This document shows positions 45,703-53,979 of a stretch of 64,000 nt of DNA, piece after piece. The stretch's first letter is position 1. Every line of letters begins with the position of its first letter. The notes beneath the pieces are model-generated. The model did no database searches, was not told the DNA's origin, and saw nothing but the letters and a program-made list of their open reading frames with translations. The stretch covers positions 1,054,001-1,118,000 of the forward strand of contig NZ_CP121659.1 in assembly GCF_029714365.1 (NCBI RefSeq), written 5' to 3'. The position numbers and the translations under genes were made by a program. This stretch comes from Sinorhizobium terangae (lineage in GTDB: Bacteria; Pseudomonadota; Alphaproteobacteria; Rhizobiales; Rhizobiaceae).

Positions 45703-45807
45703 ACTGCATGATTCCCTAGATCGGAAGCGATGTGAGGACAAAATCATGCGGCAATTCAAAGTGCTACGGCGACCCTTGCGCGTCCAATTGGACGCGCGGC
45801 GCCGTAG
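45702..45807 (+). repeat. RIME1-like repeat, full copy
   Basis: A complete copy (CACTGCATGATTCCC ... GCCGTAG), adjoining the terminator at 45671-45702. Confidence 0.85.
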
Positions 45808-45888
45808 GGGCCTGGTCGACACGGGGAACGCGGAATTGACCGAAGCCCGACAGATGTCATCAGTGGATGGCAGCCCGGCAGAGCGCCT

Positions 45889-46497
45889 TTATTGTGTCTT
45901 GACGCTGCCGACTGCCACGGCGCGGCCGTCCTGCAGTTTCACCCAGCGTCCGGCATTCTCGGAAGACTGCCGCTTCAGGAAGGTGTACTCGGTCTCCGAC
46001 CAGCGAAGCACCTTGCTGCGCATGTTGTCGAGGATGAAGTCGCCGCGGTCGGTGCGTACGGTAAGAACCGCATGGCCGTCGCCATTTGGCTGCAGCACGA
46101 CGGTGATCAGCAGATCGGCGGGAGAAAGGCCGCTCTCGATCAGCTTGCGGCGCTTGAGGAGCACATAGTCCTCACAGTCGCCGACGGTGTCCGGATAGGA
46201 CCATTCTTCTTCGACGCCATGGATTTCCATGTCGGTCATCGGGGTCACCGCCTGGTTGACCTCATAATTGACCTCGAGAATTTTCTGCCAGCTCTCGCGG
46301 GTCAGCACCATCGGGCCGCCATCGGTTCCATTGGCGGTGCATTCGGACGGATTGTGCTTGCAAAACTCGTAGTGACCGATCGGCGGATTGGTTGTGCCGC
46401 CCACCGCGATGTTCGCCGGAAGGGCGAGGGCTGCCTCGGTCAGGAAGCCGACGAAAAGGGCCGCGACCGCAATCGTCTTGGTGATGGCTCTGTGCAT
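45889..46497 (-). CDS. Bacterial transglutaminase-like cysteine peptidase (BTLCP)
   Basis: This 202-residue secreted protein matches the BTLCP family (DUF920, periplasmic LapG-like peptidases). A signal peptide ends near residue 26 (TEAALALP). The catalytic triad is Cys108 (VGDCEDYVLLKRR), His142 (GDGHAVLTV) and Asp157 (FILDNM). LapG relatives cleave adhesins under cyclic-di-GMP control, but no adhesin or LapD gene is near. GGGGAG precedes ATG 46497. Three phased direct repeats lie 78-132 bases upstream. Confidence 0.9.
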   Translation of the reverse strand: MHRAITKTIAVAALFVGFLTEAALALPANIAVGGTTNPPIGHYEFCKHNPSECTANGTDGGPMVLTRESWQKILEVNYEVNQAVTPMTDMEIHGVEEEWSYPDTVGDCEDYVLLKRRKLIESGLSPADLLITVVLQPNGDGHAVLTVRTDRGDFILDNMRSKVLRWSETEYTFLKRQSSENAGRWVKLQDGRAVAVGSVKTQ

Positions 46498-47124
46498 TGT
46501 TGTCTCCCCGTTATGGTTCGACAATGGCACAGAGTTTTTTATCCGCAGCGAAGAAGCGAGGTAAAAACAAGTACAAATAAGAATAGTATGCGCAGAAAAT
46601 AAGAATAAAAAGCCAATCAAATAAGAATAAATATTGATTCAAATTTTAATGAAGCTTCCATCTGCGGGGAGTCGATTGGTGCTGCCCCATATTTGCTATC
46701 GTGCTGAAAAAAAACGGTAATTAGAGGAGAAGGGCCAACTTCGTGGCCGAGGCGGTTATGGCAACTGCTTGGACATGTTGCGGAGTCTGAGGTCGGGGAA
46801 AGAGACTGTCAAAATCGGGATTTGCGCCCAATTCTCAGCCCGGACGGGCAATACGCGGCAAATTTTTCCGAAAAAATATTTGAGAAACGCTCGACCGTCA
46901 CACGAGGGACGTCGTGTTCCACGTCGGCTCATCGTGTCCAGGATGGCTCGTGTACGATGCAAGTGACCCCACGGGGGCGCCGACAAGGAGGTGCCTTGGT
47001 CGCCGCGAACGTCATCATCGGGCGTTCGCCGTCGTGGTGCACATGTGGCGGCGGGGTCGAAACACGGGATAACTGTCAGAGGCATTCGCTGCGTCGAGCA
47101 TCCGACAGGATTACCGCGGATGAC
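46498..47124. other. AT-rich interval upstream of the BTLCP gene
   Basis: This 627-base interval lies between the BTLCP start and the PilZ stop. Bases 46540-46720 are strikingly AT-rich compared with the surrounding GC-rich sequence and carry phased 11-bp repeats. Frames in 46756-47085 do not resemble any family and are not called. Confidence 0.6.
46575..46629. repeat. Three 11-bp direct repeats at exact 22-bp spacing
   Basis: AAATAAGAATA occurs identically at 46575-46585, 46597-46607 and 46619-46629, start-to-start distance 22 bp each time; a degenerate fourth unit (7 of 11 matches) begins at 46641. The spacing of about two helical turns puts all units on one face of the DNA. They lie 78-132 bases upstream of the BTLCP gene start (minus strand). 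Confidence 0.8.
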
Positions 47125-47733
47125 TCAAAGGAATTCGGCCAGTGCCTCGCGAGACTGGATGCCGGAGAATTCGATCGCTACGCCTTCCTGGAAGTGCCGA
47201 ACGATCCTGCCCTTCATGTTGCCGAGCTTGACGGGGGTGCCGATCGAGGGCCGGGTTTCGATGTCGATCGCGGCGCCCGAGAGGGAGAGGTCAATGATGC
47301 GGCAAGCGTATTTTTCGCCCGTGCCGAGCGTGAGTTCGGTCAGGGCCTTGCGCGGGAGGAGGCGGTCATGGCGCCGATCCTCCGGCAGGCCGAGCTCGTG
47401 CTTGTTGGCGATCCAGGTCAACTGCGCCGCCAGCTTCTCGCGCTTTCGCTCGGTGGCGTTGAGCTGGATGACGAAAGCGTGATCCGCTAGTCGCGACACG
47501 GTGCCCTCGAGTCGTCCGACGTGCTCGATATAGGCGACGATCCGCTCGCCGGCGCGTGGGCGGGCGGGCGAGGAAAACACCACGTCGCCGGGCGACATGT
47601 CGACTGCGGTGCAATCAAATTCATCGCGATTGGCAAGCATCAGCCGTCCCGAAAGATTTACCGAAACGCGCTGAAAGGCACTTTCCTGGTGCGGCTTCGG
47701 GCCGGTCTTTTGCGCGTGCTGAAACGAGAACAT
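47125..47733 (-). CDS. PilZ-domain protein (two PilZ domains)
   Basis: This 202-residue protein appears to contain two PilZ domains, which bind cyclic di-GMP. The first (about residues 18-95) has SVNLSGRLML and AVDMSPGDVVF; the second (about 115-200) has RRHDRLLPRKAL with an Arg pair and IIDLSLSGAAIDI, the D/NxSxxG motif. The first domain lacks a clear RxxxR, so it may not bind the nucleotide. ATG 47733 is used; a GTG six bases upstream is possible. Its presence near a LapG-like peptidase gene is suggestive but both are also common singly. Confidence 0.85.
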   Translation of the reverse strand: MFSFQHAQKTGPKPHQESAFQRVSVNLSGRLMLANRDEFDCTAVDMSPGDVVFSSPARPRAGERIVAYIEHVGRLEGTVSRLADHAFVIQLNATERKREKLAAQLTWIANKHELGLPEDRRHDRLLPRKALTELTLGTGEKYACRIIDLSLSGAAIDIETRPSIGTPVKLGNMKGRIVRHFQEGVAIEFSGIQSREALAEFL

Positions 47734-47827
47734 GGTCACTCTGCGATCGAAGTATCCTTGCCTGTGAAATTATAGGCGGTCTCGGTTAATAGAAGGTTGG
47801 CCCAGCGATGGGCTACCTTTTCGCGGC

Positions 47828-48439
47828 TCAGCGTTCACGCCCGCCCTCGAAGATGCGCAGATGCTGGACCTTGCGGCCGTTTTCTTCACGGTGTGTTGGG
47901 GCACTGACAGCATGGGAAGCCTCAGCCATCTCCAAGCGACCGCCGCGCCCGCTGTCGAGAATTTGCAGGCCTTGCGGGACAAGGCATTCAAGCGGCGTCA
48001 TATGCAGCCATGAAGGCCGAGACAGCGGCGCCAGCGAACCGAGGATACGGTCGCTGTCGCCCTGCGGCGACCCGAGCGGCGTCAGCAGCAACTCGGTCTC
48101 CAGCCGTTCGCCGCCTGCCGTCAGGCCGCAGGCGGAAAGGGCGGCGAGCGAGCGTTGCGTCATCACCCGATCGGCGATCCGAACGGCTTCGCTCGCTTCG
48201 CTGGCTGGCCACAATGTGCCAAATGGCTGGCCGCGCAACTCGCGACCGAAAAGAGCGCAGACATGGGTGCCGGCGAGCCGGAAGCGGATGTCGCCGCCTG
48301 GCTGCCGTTCGAGGATGAACAGGTTCGGCAGCAGCGCGCAAATCTCTTGCGGTTCTATCTCGTCGCGGCGGGGGAGGTCCCGCTCACCCCGCAACGTGTT
48401 CCAATATCGGAACAGCTCTATCGTCGTTTTGCTGCGCAT
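47828..48439 (-). CDS. PAS_5-family protein
   Basis: This 203-residue protein matches the alphaproteobacterial PAS_5 (PF07310-type) family of stand-alone PAS proteins. Hallmarks are LFRYWNTLRGERDLPRRDEIEPQEI at the start (outline), PNLFILERQPGGDIRFRLAGTHVCALFGRELRG, and the LLTPLGSPQGDSDRILGSLAPL segment. Function is unknown. It diverges from the rhomboid gene across a 343-base interval. Confidence 0.88.
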   Translation of the reverse strand: MRSKTTIELFRYWNTLRGERDLPRRDEIEPQEICALLPNLFILERQPGGDIRFRLAGTHVCALFGRELRGQPFGTLWPASEASEAVRIADRVMTQRSLAALSACGLTAGGERLETELLLTPLGSPQGDSDRILGSLAPLSRPSWLHMTPLECLVPQGLQILDSGRGGRLEMAEASHAVSAPTHREENGRKVQHLRIFEGGRER

Positions 48440-48782
48440 GATGCCTATTCATTCCGCAGATCCGGCTCTCGCTGCTCCTAATTGGCACAGCGGTGCCGCT
48501 CCTTCGATTTCAGGAATTGCGGTGCGATTTTCGTGCCACGCCGATATTAAGGTTAACAAACGGTTTCGATTGCGTTCCGCGTCGCCTGCTGGCACTGAAA
48601 TGACATCACTTCACGAAGGTTTGCCTTCAGCACGCAATTGGAGCTCGGTATAAGGGGCTCACCGGCCGTTCAGTTTTTACTGGACGGTCTTTTTTTGTTT
48701 GCTTATGCCTTCGCGCAATCCGGTGGCGGTATCTCCGTAAAACCTGATCGCGAACGCGCAGCAGCGATGGAAGAGAGCAGGC
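48440..48782. other. Divergent intergenic interval with a plus-strand terminator
   Basis: The 343 bases between the PAS and rhomboid genes contain a good intrinsic terminator (48666-48695) oriented with the rhomboid gene although no plus-strand gene precedes it. The interval is otherwise without recognisable genes. Confidence 0.6.
48666..48695 (+). terminator. Orphan Rho-independent terminator upstream of the rhomboid gene
   Basis: A 9-bp stem (48666-48674 with 48679-48687, one G-U) with a 4-base T loop is followed by TCTTTTTTTG. As no coding gene lies upstream on this strand, it may end a small RNA or attenuate the rhomboid leader. Confidence 0.8.
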
Positions 48783-49514
48783 ATGGAACGAGATCAGGCA
48801 GCGACACCAGCGGAAACGGATACCGAGAGCGAAACGGTCCGCGTCCGCGAACCCGCCTTCAATCTGCCGGCGGGGCTAACCGGCATCCTCTTGTTCCTCA
48901 TCGCCGTACACGCGGTGAGAACCTATCTCCTCTCGGCGGCCGCCGATCAGGAGCTCATTCTGAACTTCGCCTTCCTGCCGGTTCGTTACACCCTCCCGCT
49001 TTCGGAACAAGGACTCGTTTGGCTCTGGACCCCGGTCACCTATTCGTTTCTGCACGGCAGTTGGGATCACCTCATCTTCAACATCTTCTGGATGGTTGCT
49101 TTCGGGGCGCCGGTCGTGCGGCGCATCGGCATGGCGCGTCTGGCCGTGTTCTGGTGCCTGTCGGCCGCCGCCGCCGTTGCCTTGCACACGGCTTTTCATT
49201 GGGGTGAAATCGTCGTCGTGGTCGGCGCCTCGGGGGTTGTATCCGGTTTCATGGGGGCCGCCGCGCGCTTCGTCTTCTCGCCAAGCGGCCGCATCAGCCG
49301 TCAGTTCGCCCATCTCAACCGGCGGCTTTCGCTAACAGAAACGCTTGCCAATCGCTCGGTGCTGGTCTTCACCGGCATCTGGTTCCTGACCAATTTTCTG
49401 GTCGGGCTCGGCATGTTCTCCGTTGGCGGCGCGGGAAGCGTCGCCTGGGAAGCACATATCGGCGGTTTCCTCTTCGGCTTTCTCCTGTTCGGGCTCTTCG
49501 ACCCGCGCGACTAA
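48783..49514 (+). CDS. Rhomboid-family intramembrane serine protease
   Basis: This 243-residue protein has six transmembrane helices and the rhomboid active site: Ser150 in VVGASGVVSG and His225 in AWEAHIGGFLFG; the HGSWDHLIFN motif near residues 91-100 is the conserved helix 2 segment. Rhomboids cleave membrane protein anchors within the bilayer. The start at 48783 gives a 30-residue soluble start. The plus-strand transcript may be limited by the terminator at 48666. Confidence 0.92.
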   Translation: MERDQAATPAETDTESETVRVREPAFNLPAGLTGILLFLIAVHAVRTYLLSAAADQELILNFAFLPVRYTLPLSEQGLVWLWTPVTYSFLHGSWDHLIFNIFWMVAFGAPVVRRIGMARLAVFWCLSAAAAVALHTAFHWGEIVVVVGASGVVSGFMGAAARFVFSPSGRISRQFAHLNRRLSLTETLANRSVLVFTGIWFLTNFLVGLGMFSVGGAGSVAWEAHIGGFLFGFLLFGLFDPRD

Positions 49515-49515
49515 T

Positions 49516-49560
49516 GCATGTCGCCCAAAAGTGTGCTGCGGTTTTGGGACAACGACATGC
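49516..49560. repeat. Palindromic hairpin repeat (family 4)
   Basis: GCATGTCG (49516-49523) and CCCAAAA pair with TTTTGGG and CGACATGC (49553-49560), with a short asymmetric interior loop. Sequences of this form (CATGTCG...CGACATG around CCCAAAA/TTTTGGG) are frequent in rhizobial genomes from memory; this window has one copy. Confidence 0.7.
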
Positions 49561-49929
49561 ACAAAAGCAATGACCTGAGTGCGATCGAACGCGACGCGCT
49601 TTAGCTCGGACGGGAGGAATGGAGACGGGTTTCCCACCGATGTCGGTACGTAACTCACGAGAAACGATGACATTTGTGATCCCGAATTGTTTCAGGCTGG
49701 ATTCACAAATGTGATGTCCGCGAGATCCGACCGGTCGGGCGACAAGGCTTGATTTCCCCAGGTCGCTGGAGCACCATTCCCTACGGTCGCCTAAATACCA
49801 CAGCGTCCTTTGGACATGCGGCGCTGGAGAGAGGGCGAGCGTGCAAGGCTGGGTGTCGGCCTGGTTTCGTGCGGGAGAGGCGCGAAGGCCAATGATCGGC
49901 ATCGGAATTGGGGCGGGTTCCTGCGGCAA

Positions 49930-49957
49930 CTCTGCACAGATATTTGATTGTGCAGAG
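49930..49957 (+). promoter_or_regulatory. Hairpin in the CBS gene leader
   Basis: CTCTGCACA (49930-49938) pairs perfectly with TGTGCAGAG (49949-49957) around a 10-base AT-rich loop. It lies 117 bases before the CBS gene start and is not followed by a T-run. Confidence 0.45.
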
Positions 49958-50073
49958 GCTCGGGGTGTTACGGCGACCATCAAGCATCCAAAGTGACGTT
50001 CGGCGCTGCAAGCACAAGAGACGGCCAGAACCTCTTCCCACCGGCCCGGCGTGGTGTAACGGGAGATGTGTGG

Positions 50074-50502
50074 ATGTCAGTAAGAGCGATTCTCAACGAA
50101 AAAGGCCACAACGTCGTGACTGTCACGCCGGACGTGACAGTTCATCAGGCCGCGACCATTCTACATGGCAATCGTATCGGGGCGGTCGTCGTTGTCGATC
50201 CGGACGATCATATCGTCGGCATTCTCACGGAGCGCGATGTCGTGGCTGCGATCGCCAAATACGGGGCCGCATGTCTCGACAGCTCGGTTTCCTCCGTCAT
50301 GTGGCAGAACGTCTATTGCTGCCGCGAGGAAATGTCCATTGCTGCGCTGATGGAAATGATGAGTAAGCTGCGCGCACGCCACCTGCCGGTGGAAAAGGAA
50401 GGTCGCCTGGCCGGCATCGTTTCCATCGGTGACGTGGTGAAGCACCATATCCGCGCAATGGAGCACGAGACCGAACAGATCAAGGCTTATATTGCAGGTT
50501 AA
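50074..50502 (+). CDS. CBS domain-pair protein
   Basis: This 142-residue protein consists of two CBS domains (about residues 5-60 and 72-130), which typically bind adenosine nucleotides. Visible are VTPDVTVHQAATILHGNRIGAVVVVD, GILTERDVVAAI and the second GIVSIGDVVKHHI. GGGAG at 50061-50065 fits ATG 50074. Similar stand-alone rhizobial CBS proteins have unknown targets. A hairpin precedes it in the leader. Confidence 0.9.
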   Translation: MSVRAILNEKGHNVVTVTPDVTVHQAATILHGNRIGAVVVVDPDDHIVGILTERDVVAAIAKYGAACLDSSVSSVMWQNVYCCREEMSIAALMEMMSKLRARHLPVEKEGRLAGIVSIGDVVKHHIRAMEHETEQIKAYIAG

Positions 50503-50616
50503 AGGCAAAGGGCGGCGCGATGCGGCCCTCCGCACGCGCCTTTGACGTGCGCAGCTTGTCATGCGCTCACGTTTGGATTGCTGGATGTCCCTATCCTTGA
50601 ATAGGCGGCCTCCACG

Positions 50617-50722
50617 CTAGCGCATCGGCCCGAAAATCGGACCCGATTTTCGGAAAGCACGATGCGTAGACTCAAAGAGTTAAAGCGTCCTTTGTGCGTC
50701 CTAAAGGATGCACGGCGCTGTG
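50617..50722 (+). repeat. RIME1-like repeat, divergent subtype
   Basis: This copy keeps the two-palindrome order (CGCATCGGCCCGAAAATCGG ... CGATGCG and AAGCGTCC ... GGCGCTGTG), but the first hairpin core CGAAAATC/GATTTTCG differs from the usual CCTTAAATC type, so it may be a distinct subtype. Confidence 0.7.
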
Positions 50723-50727
50723 GGGGG

Positions 50728-51690
50728 TTAGCGTACCAGGACTTCCTGCATGCGTCGGATTTCCGCGAGCTTCGCCTTCGCTTCGTGATAGCCACGGTCG
50801 ATCGCCTCACCGGCGCGATGAAATTCCGAAAGACCAATGTCGTTGAGCTTTGGATGGAGGGCGAGATCCGGCGGATCGCCAGCAAGCCGGGCGCGCGAGA
50901 TGCGATCCTGGATAATGTTGAAGGCCTGAACCATGACGCTGGTCATGCCGAGGCGTGCTGAGTAATGCGTACTGTCCTTGATCGGCGCATCCACGGCTTC
51001 CATGCCGGCATTGTGCTTGACGACGGCCGAGCGTCCATAGAGGTCGTAGTTGAGGTTGACCGCGACGACGAGTTGCTGCTCGTAAGCGCGACAAACCGAA
51101 ACCGGAACCGGGTTGACCAAAGCGCCATCGACGAGGATCCGGCCATTGGCGCTTATCGGCTCGAAGATGCCAGGGAGCGCATAGGACGCGCGGATCGCGG
51201 TTATAAGCGAACCTTTCTCGATCCAGACCTCATGGCCGCTGTGAACTTCGGTTGCAACCGCAATGAAGGGGCGATCGAGTCCTTCGATATTGAGGCCTTT
51301 CAGGTGCTCCTGCATGCGTTTGGTCAGTCGCAGGCCGCCGAACAGACCGCCGCCGCCGATTGCAAAATCGAGCAGGCCGGCAATGCGCCGCACGGTGAGA
51401 GAACGGGCGAAGGTCTCCAATTCGTCCAGTTTGCCGGCGAGATAGCAGCCGCCAACGAGGGCGCCGATCGACGTGCCGGCAATCATGCCAACTTCGATAC
51501 CATCTTCATCGAGCGCGCGCAGAACGCCGATATGCGCCCAGCCGCGCGCTGCGCCACCACCCAAGGCTATGGCAATCTTCGGTTTCGGGGGGTGGGAGAC
51601 CGGTGCTGGAGGAGCAGTTGTAAGCGAAGAACCATCCGGCTCGGATAGATCGGTAATCTGGTTGCTACGCGTGAATGTCCAGTTCAACAT
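50728..51690 (-). CDS. Patatin-like phospholipase (RssA type)
   Basis: This 320-residue protein has a patatin hydrolase domain (about residues 37-250) with the oxyanion loop GGGAARG, nucleophile Ser74 in GTSIGALVGG and Asp188 in LVDGALVNPVPV, forming the Ser-Asp dyad. RssA-like members hydrolyse lipids or act as esterases. The amino terminus has a Pro/Ser-rich stretch of about 35 residues. No neighbour clarifies the substrate. Confidence 0.92.
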   Translation of the reverse strand: MLNWTFTRSNQITDLSEPDGSSLTTAPPAPVSHPPKPKIAIALGGGAARGWAHIGVLRALDEDGIEVGMIAGTSIGALVGGCYLAGKLDELETFARSLTVRRIAGLLDFAIGGGGLFGGLRLTKRMQEHLKGLNIEGLDRPFIAVATEVHSGHEVWIEKGSLITAIRASYALPGIFEPISANGRILVDGALVNPVPVSVCRAYEQQLVVAVNLNYDLYGRSAVVKHNAGMEAVDAPIKDSTHYSARLGMTSVMVQAFNIIQDRISRARLAGDPPDLALHPKLNDIGLSEFHRAGEAIDRGYHEAKAKLAEIRRMQEVLVR

Positions 51691-51993
51691 CCGGCACCTC
51701 CAACATCGCCGAATAGACTACTAAGTGCGCGCGTCTGGTAGGAGGTCCCTGCCAAGCCGGCGATGGTGCCGTCTTGTTCGAATTCATTGCTGAAAGACTG
51801 GCACCCCAATTGAGATATACCACCGTTCCCGCCGTCAATTTTGGCGGACGCGATAAACATTCTATACAGCCTGCAACACTTTTCGCTTCGCCGCAGTTTC
51901 GACGGTAACCATCTTCATGAATAATGATTAGGCGCCCGTTTGGTTGCTAAAAAATAAATATAGCACGCGCGTGAACCAAGAAAACGCAGATAC
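51691..51993. other. Intergenic interval between the patatin and hisI genes
   Basis: Both flanking genes are on the minus strand; this 303-base interval holds the hisI 3' side and the patatin upstream region, with an AT-rich segment at 51905-51965. No gene or clear terminator was found. Confidence 0.55.
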
Positions 51994-52446
51994 TTAATTT
52001 TTGCTGTAAACCGTTGCCGGATCAAAATGCCGGTGGTCGTCCGTGATCGCCACCGTGGCCTTGCCCTCTTCGACGCCGACCGTGCGGTAGAAGCAAGAGC
52101 GGCGGCCCGTGTGGCAAGTGGCGTCATGGCCGGCGACCGACACTTTCAGCCAAATGGCGTCCTGATCGCAATCGGTCCGTATTTCCTGGACGGTCTGCAG
52201 GTTGCCCGAACTCTCACCTTTCTTCCACAGCCCCTTGCGCGAGCGGCTGTAGTAGTGCGCAATGCCGGTTTCGATAGTCAGCGCGAGCGCCTCGGCGTTC
52301 ATATGCGCGACCATCAGCAACTCCCCGTCGCGCGCATCGGTGACGACGGCGGTAACGAGTCCCTTCTCGTCGAAGCGCGGGGTAAAGGCCGGCCCGGTCT
52401 CCAGCGCGGCCTTGTCCTCCGAGGGGGGATCGAAGGTGAGCGTCAT
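51994..52446 (-). CDS. hisI: Phosphoribosyl-AMP cyclohydrolase
   Basis: HisI (150 residues) opens the ring of phosphoribosyl-AMP, step 3 of histidine synthesis. It is the single-function form without a HisE domain. Zinc and magnesium ligands are visible in [13 protein letters not shown] and [11 protein letters not shown], and AHMNAEAL and [17 protein letters not shown] are family signatures. It is separated from other his genes here and follows folE on the same strand with a RIME1-like element between them. Confidence 0.96.
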   Translation of the reverse strand: MTLTFDPPSEDKAALETGPAFTPRFDEKGLVTAVVTDARDGELLMVAHMNAEALALTIETGIAHYYSRSRKGLWKKGESSGNLQTVQEIRTDCDQDAIWLKVSVAGHDATCHTGRRSCFYRTVGVEEGKATVAITDDHRHFDPATVYSKN

Positions 52447-52462
52447 AATTCAAGCTCCTTGG

Positions 52463-52566
52463 CTACAGCGCCGTGCGTCCTGTCAGATGCACAAAGGGCG
52501 CTGCAGCACTTTGAATTGCTGCATGTTTTTATCCCTAGACCGGCTACAATTAAGGAAACATGCAGC
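52463..52566 (-). repeat. RIME1-like repeat, full copy
   Basis: A full reverse-orientation copy (CTACAGCGCCGTGCG ... GCATGTTTTTATCCC ... GGAAACATGCAG) lies between folE and hisI, which are on the same strand, so it is probably within their transcript. Confidence 0.87.
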
Positions 52567-52571
52567 GGGGC

Positions 52572-53189
52572 TTACTTGAAGCCCCTGAGCATAGTCATGA
52601 AACGAGCCTGTTCGGCCGGGTCAGCCTGGAAACTACCGGTGAATGTCGTCGTCAGCGTTGTCGAGCCCTGCTTCTGAACACCGCGCATCGCCATGCACAT
52701 ATGCTCCGCCTCGATCATGACGGCAACGCCACGCGGTGCGAGCGTCTCGTCAATGGCCTTGGCGATCTGTGCCGTCATCGTCTCCTGCGTCTGCAAGCGG
52801 CGTGCATAGATGTCGACCACACGGGCGATCTTGGAAAGGCCAAGCACGCGGCCATTCGGCATGTAGGCGACATGCGCCTTGCCGATGATCGGCACCATGT
52901 GATGCTCGCAGTGGGAGAAGAACGGAATGTCCTTCACCAGCACCATGTCGTCGTAGCCGGCGACTTCCTCGAAGGTTCGTCCGAGTACATCTTCTGCTGC
53001 GAGCTCGTAGCCGCCGAATAGTTCCTTGTAGGCCTTGACGACACGCGCAGGCGTGTCTTTAAGACCCTCGCGTTCCGGATCGTCGCCCGCCCACCTGAGC
53101 AGTACGCGAACGGCTTCCTCGGCCTCCTTCTGCGTCGGTCGGCCGCTCGTATCGTCGAGCAAAGGAAAATTCTTCACTATGGCGTCCAT
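52572..53189 (-). CDS. folE: GTP cyclohydrolase I
   Basis: FolE (205 residues) converts GTP to 7,8-dihydroneopterin triphosphate, the first step of folate synthesis. Zinc ligands are in [11 protein letters not shown] and [33 protein letters not shown] is the core signature, seen in outline at residues about 118-140. ATG 53189 ([11 protein letters not shown]) is chosen; a start 18 bases upstream is possible. The leader is about 200 bases long and contains hairpins. A RIME1-like repeat lies between folE and hisI. Confidence 0.95.
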   Translation of the reverse strand: MDAIVKNFPLLDDTSGRPTQKEAEEAVRVLLRWAGDDPEREGLKDTPARVVKAYKELFGGYELAAEDVLGRTFEEVAGYDDMVLVKDIPFFSHCEHHMVPIIGKAHVAYMPNGRVLGLSKIARVVDIYARRLQTQETMTAQIAKAIDETLAPRGVAVMIEAEHMCMAMRGVQKQGSTTLTTTFTGSFQADPAEQARFMTMLRGFK

Positions 53190-53529
53190 AATGGCCCCTT
53201 TAAGCAATACGGGATTGCTGACGTTTTATCTTTCGGACAACTCGCCACTGGCCATTCGCCTAACCCTGCAGGCTTGGGTTCCGTTGGCGGGCTCCGGGGC
53301 TTTCGGGTCCTGGCTTAGCAGTGCACTGGACCGTCCGGCACGGTTTCCCAAACAACAGGCGACTTAATGCTCCCTTGCGGAACTGTCGCCCCAACACGAC
53401 ATAGCATATAGTATGGTGCCACATGGATGAAAGAGGCCGAATGTGCAGTGCGGTGCTTTTTTCCTGTGTACCGGAGAAAATCATGCGCCAATTACCCAAA
53501 ACCGCGAAAAATGAGCCGGATCGCGTCAA
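53190..53529. other. Divergent interval between folE and the NifU-like gene
   Basis: The 340 bases between divergent genes include a 6-bp hairpin just upstream of folE (53203-53208 with 53214-53219), overlapping a possible alternative start, and a candidate folE promoter at 53406-53433. Nothing coding was seen. Confidence 0.6.
53406..53433 (-). promoter_or_regulatory. Candidate promoter of folE
   Basis: On the minus strand CTTTCA (53428-53433), a 16-base spacer and CTATAT (53406-53411) match the rhizobial sigma-70 pattern, with a perfect -10. It would give a leader of about 200 bases. Confidence 0.5.
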
Positions 53530-53976
53530 ATGATGGATGACATCTACAACAACAGAATTCTCGAGTTTGCTGGCAACATCCCTCGCATCGGGATGTTGGC
53601 GGACGCTGACGCCGAAGCGGCGGCACATTCGAAGCTGTGCGGCTCGAAAGTAAGGATCTGGCTGAAGATGGAGGGCGACGTCGTGACCGACTTTGCCCAT
53701 GACGTCAAGGCATGCGCCCTTGGGCAGGCTTCGTCCTCGATCATGGCGCGCCATGTCATCGGCGCGAACGCCGGTGAAATCCGAAGAGCCCGTGAGGAGA
53801 TGCTGGCCATGCTGAAGGCCGATGGCGAAGGCCCGTCTGGCCGCTTCGAGGACATGCGGTTCCTGAGGCCCGTTCGGGACTACAAGGCGCGCCATGCCTC
53901 GACCATGCTCACCTTCGATGCGGTGGTCGACGCCATAGGCCAGATCGAAGCAAGGCGGCTTGCCGCCGCGGTCTGA
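53530..53976 (+). CDS. NifU-N/SufU-like iron-sulfur scaffold protein lacking the third Cys
   Basis: This 148-residue protein matches the IscU/SufU/NifU-N scaffold fold. Two of three cluster cysteines are present: Cys37 (KLCGSKV) and Cys62 (VKACALGQASSSIMA). Where SufU has the third Cys (R-x-K-C pattern), this protein has RHASTML, so Ser124 replaces it. Classic scaffolds need all three, so cluster handling may differ. Two adjacent ATG codons (53530, 53533) are possible starts. yidD follows 3 bases after its stop. Confidence 0.82.
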   Translation: MMDDIYNNRILEFAGNIPRIGMLADADAEAAAHSKLCGSKVRIWLKMEGDVVTDFAHDVKACALGQASSSIMARHVIGANAGEIRRAREEMLAMLKADGEGPSGRFEDMRFLRPVRDYKARHASTMLTFDAVVDAIGQIEARRLAAAV

Positions 53977-53979
53977 AGA

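Larger units (their letters stand above)
49515..50073. other. Intergenic interval rich in inverted repeats
   Basis: The 559 bases between the rhomboid gene and the CBS gene hold a 45-bp hairpin repeat (49516-49560), an inverted repeat around ACATTTGTGATCC (49670-49682 with 49699-49712), a RIME-like remnant near 49800, and a 9-bp hairpin at 49930-49957. No gene is supported. Confidence 0.6.

Noticed and set aside
46575..46629. CRISPR-like array
   Set aside because: Units are only 11 bp at 22-bp spacing with no spacer diversity and no cas genes; a regulatory array is more likely.
46822..47490. 222-codon plus-strand frame antisense to the PilZ gene
   Set aside because: Overlaps a well-supported PilZ gene; no family, no ribosome binding site.
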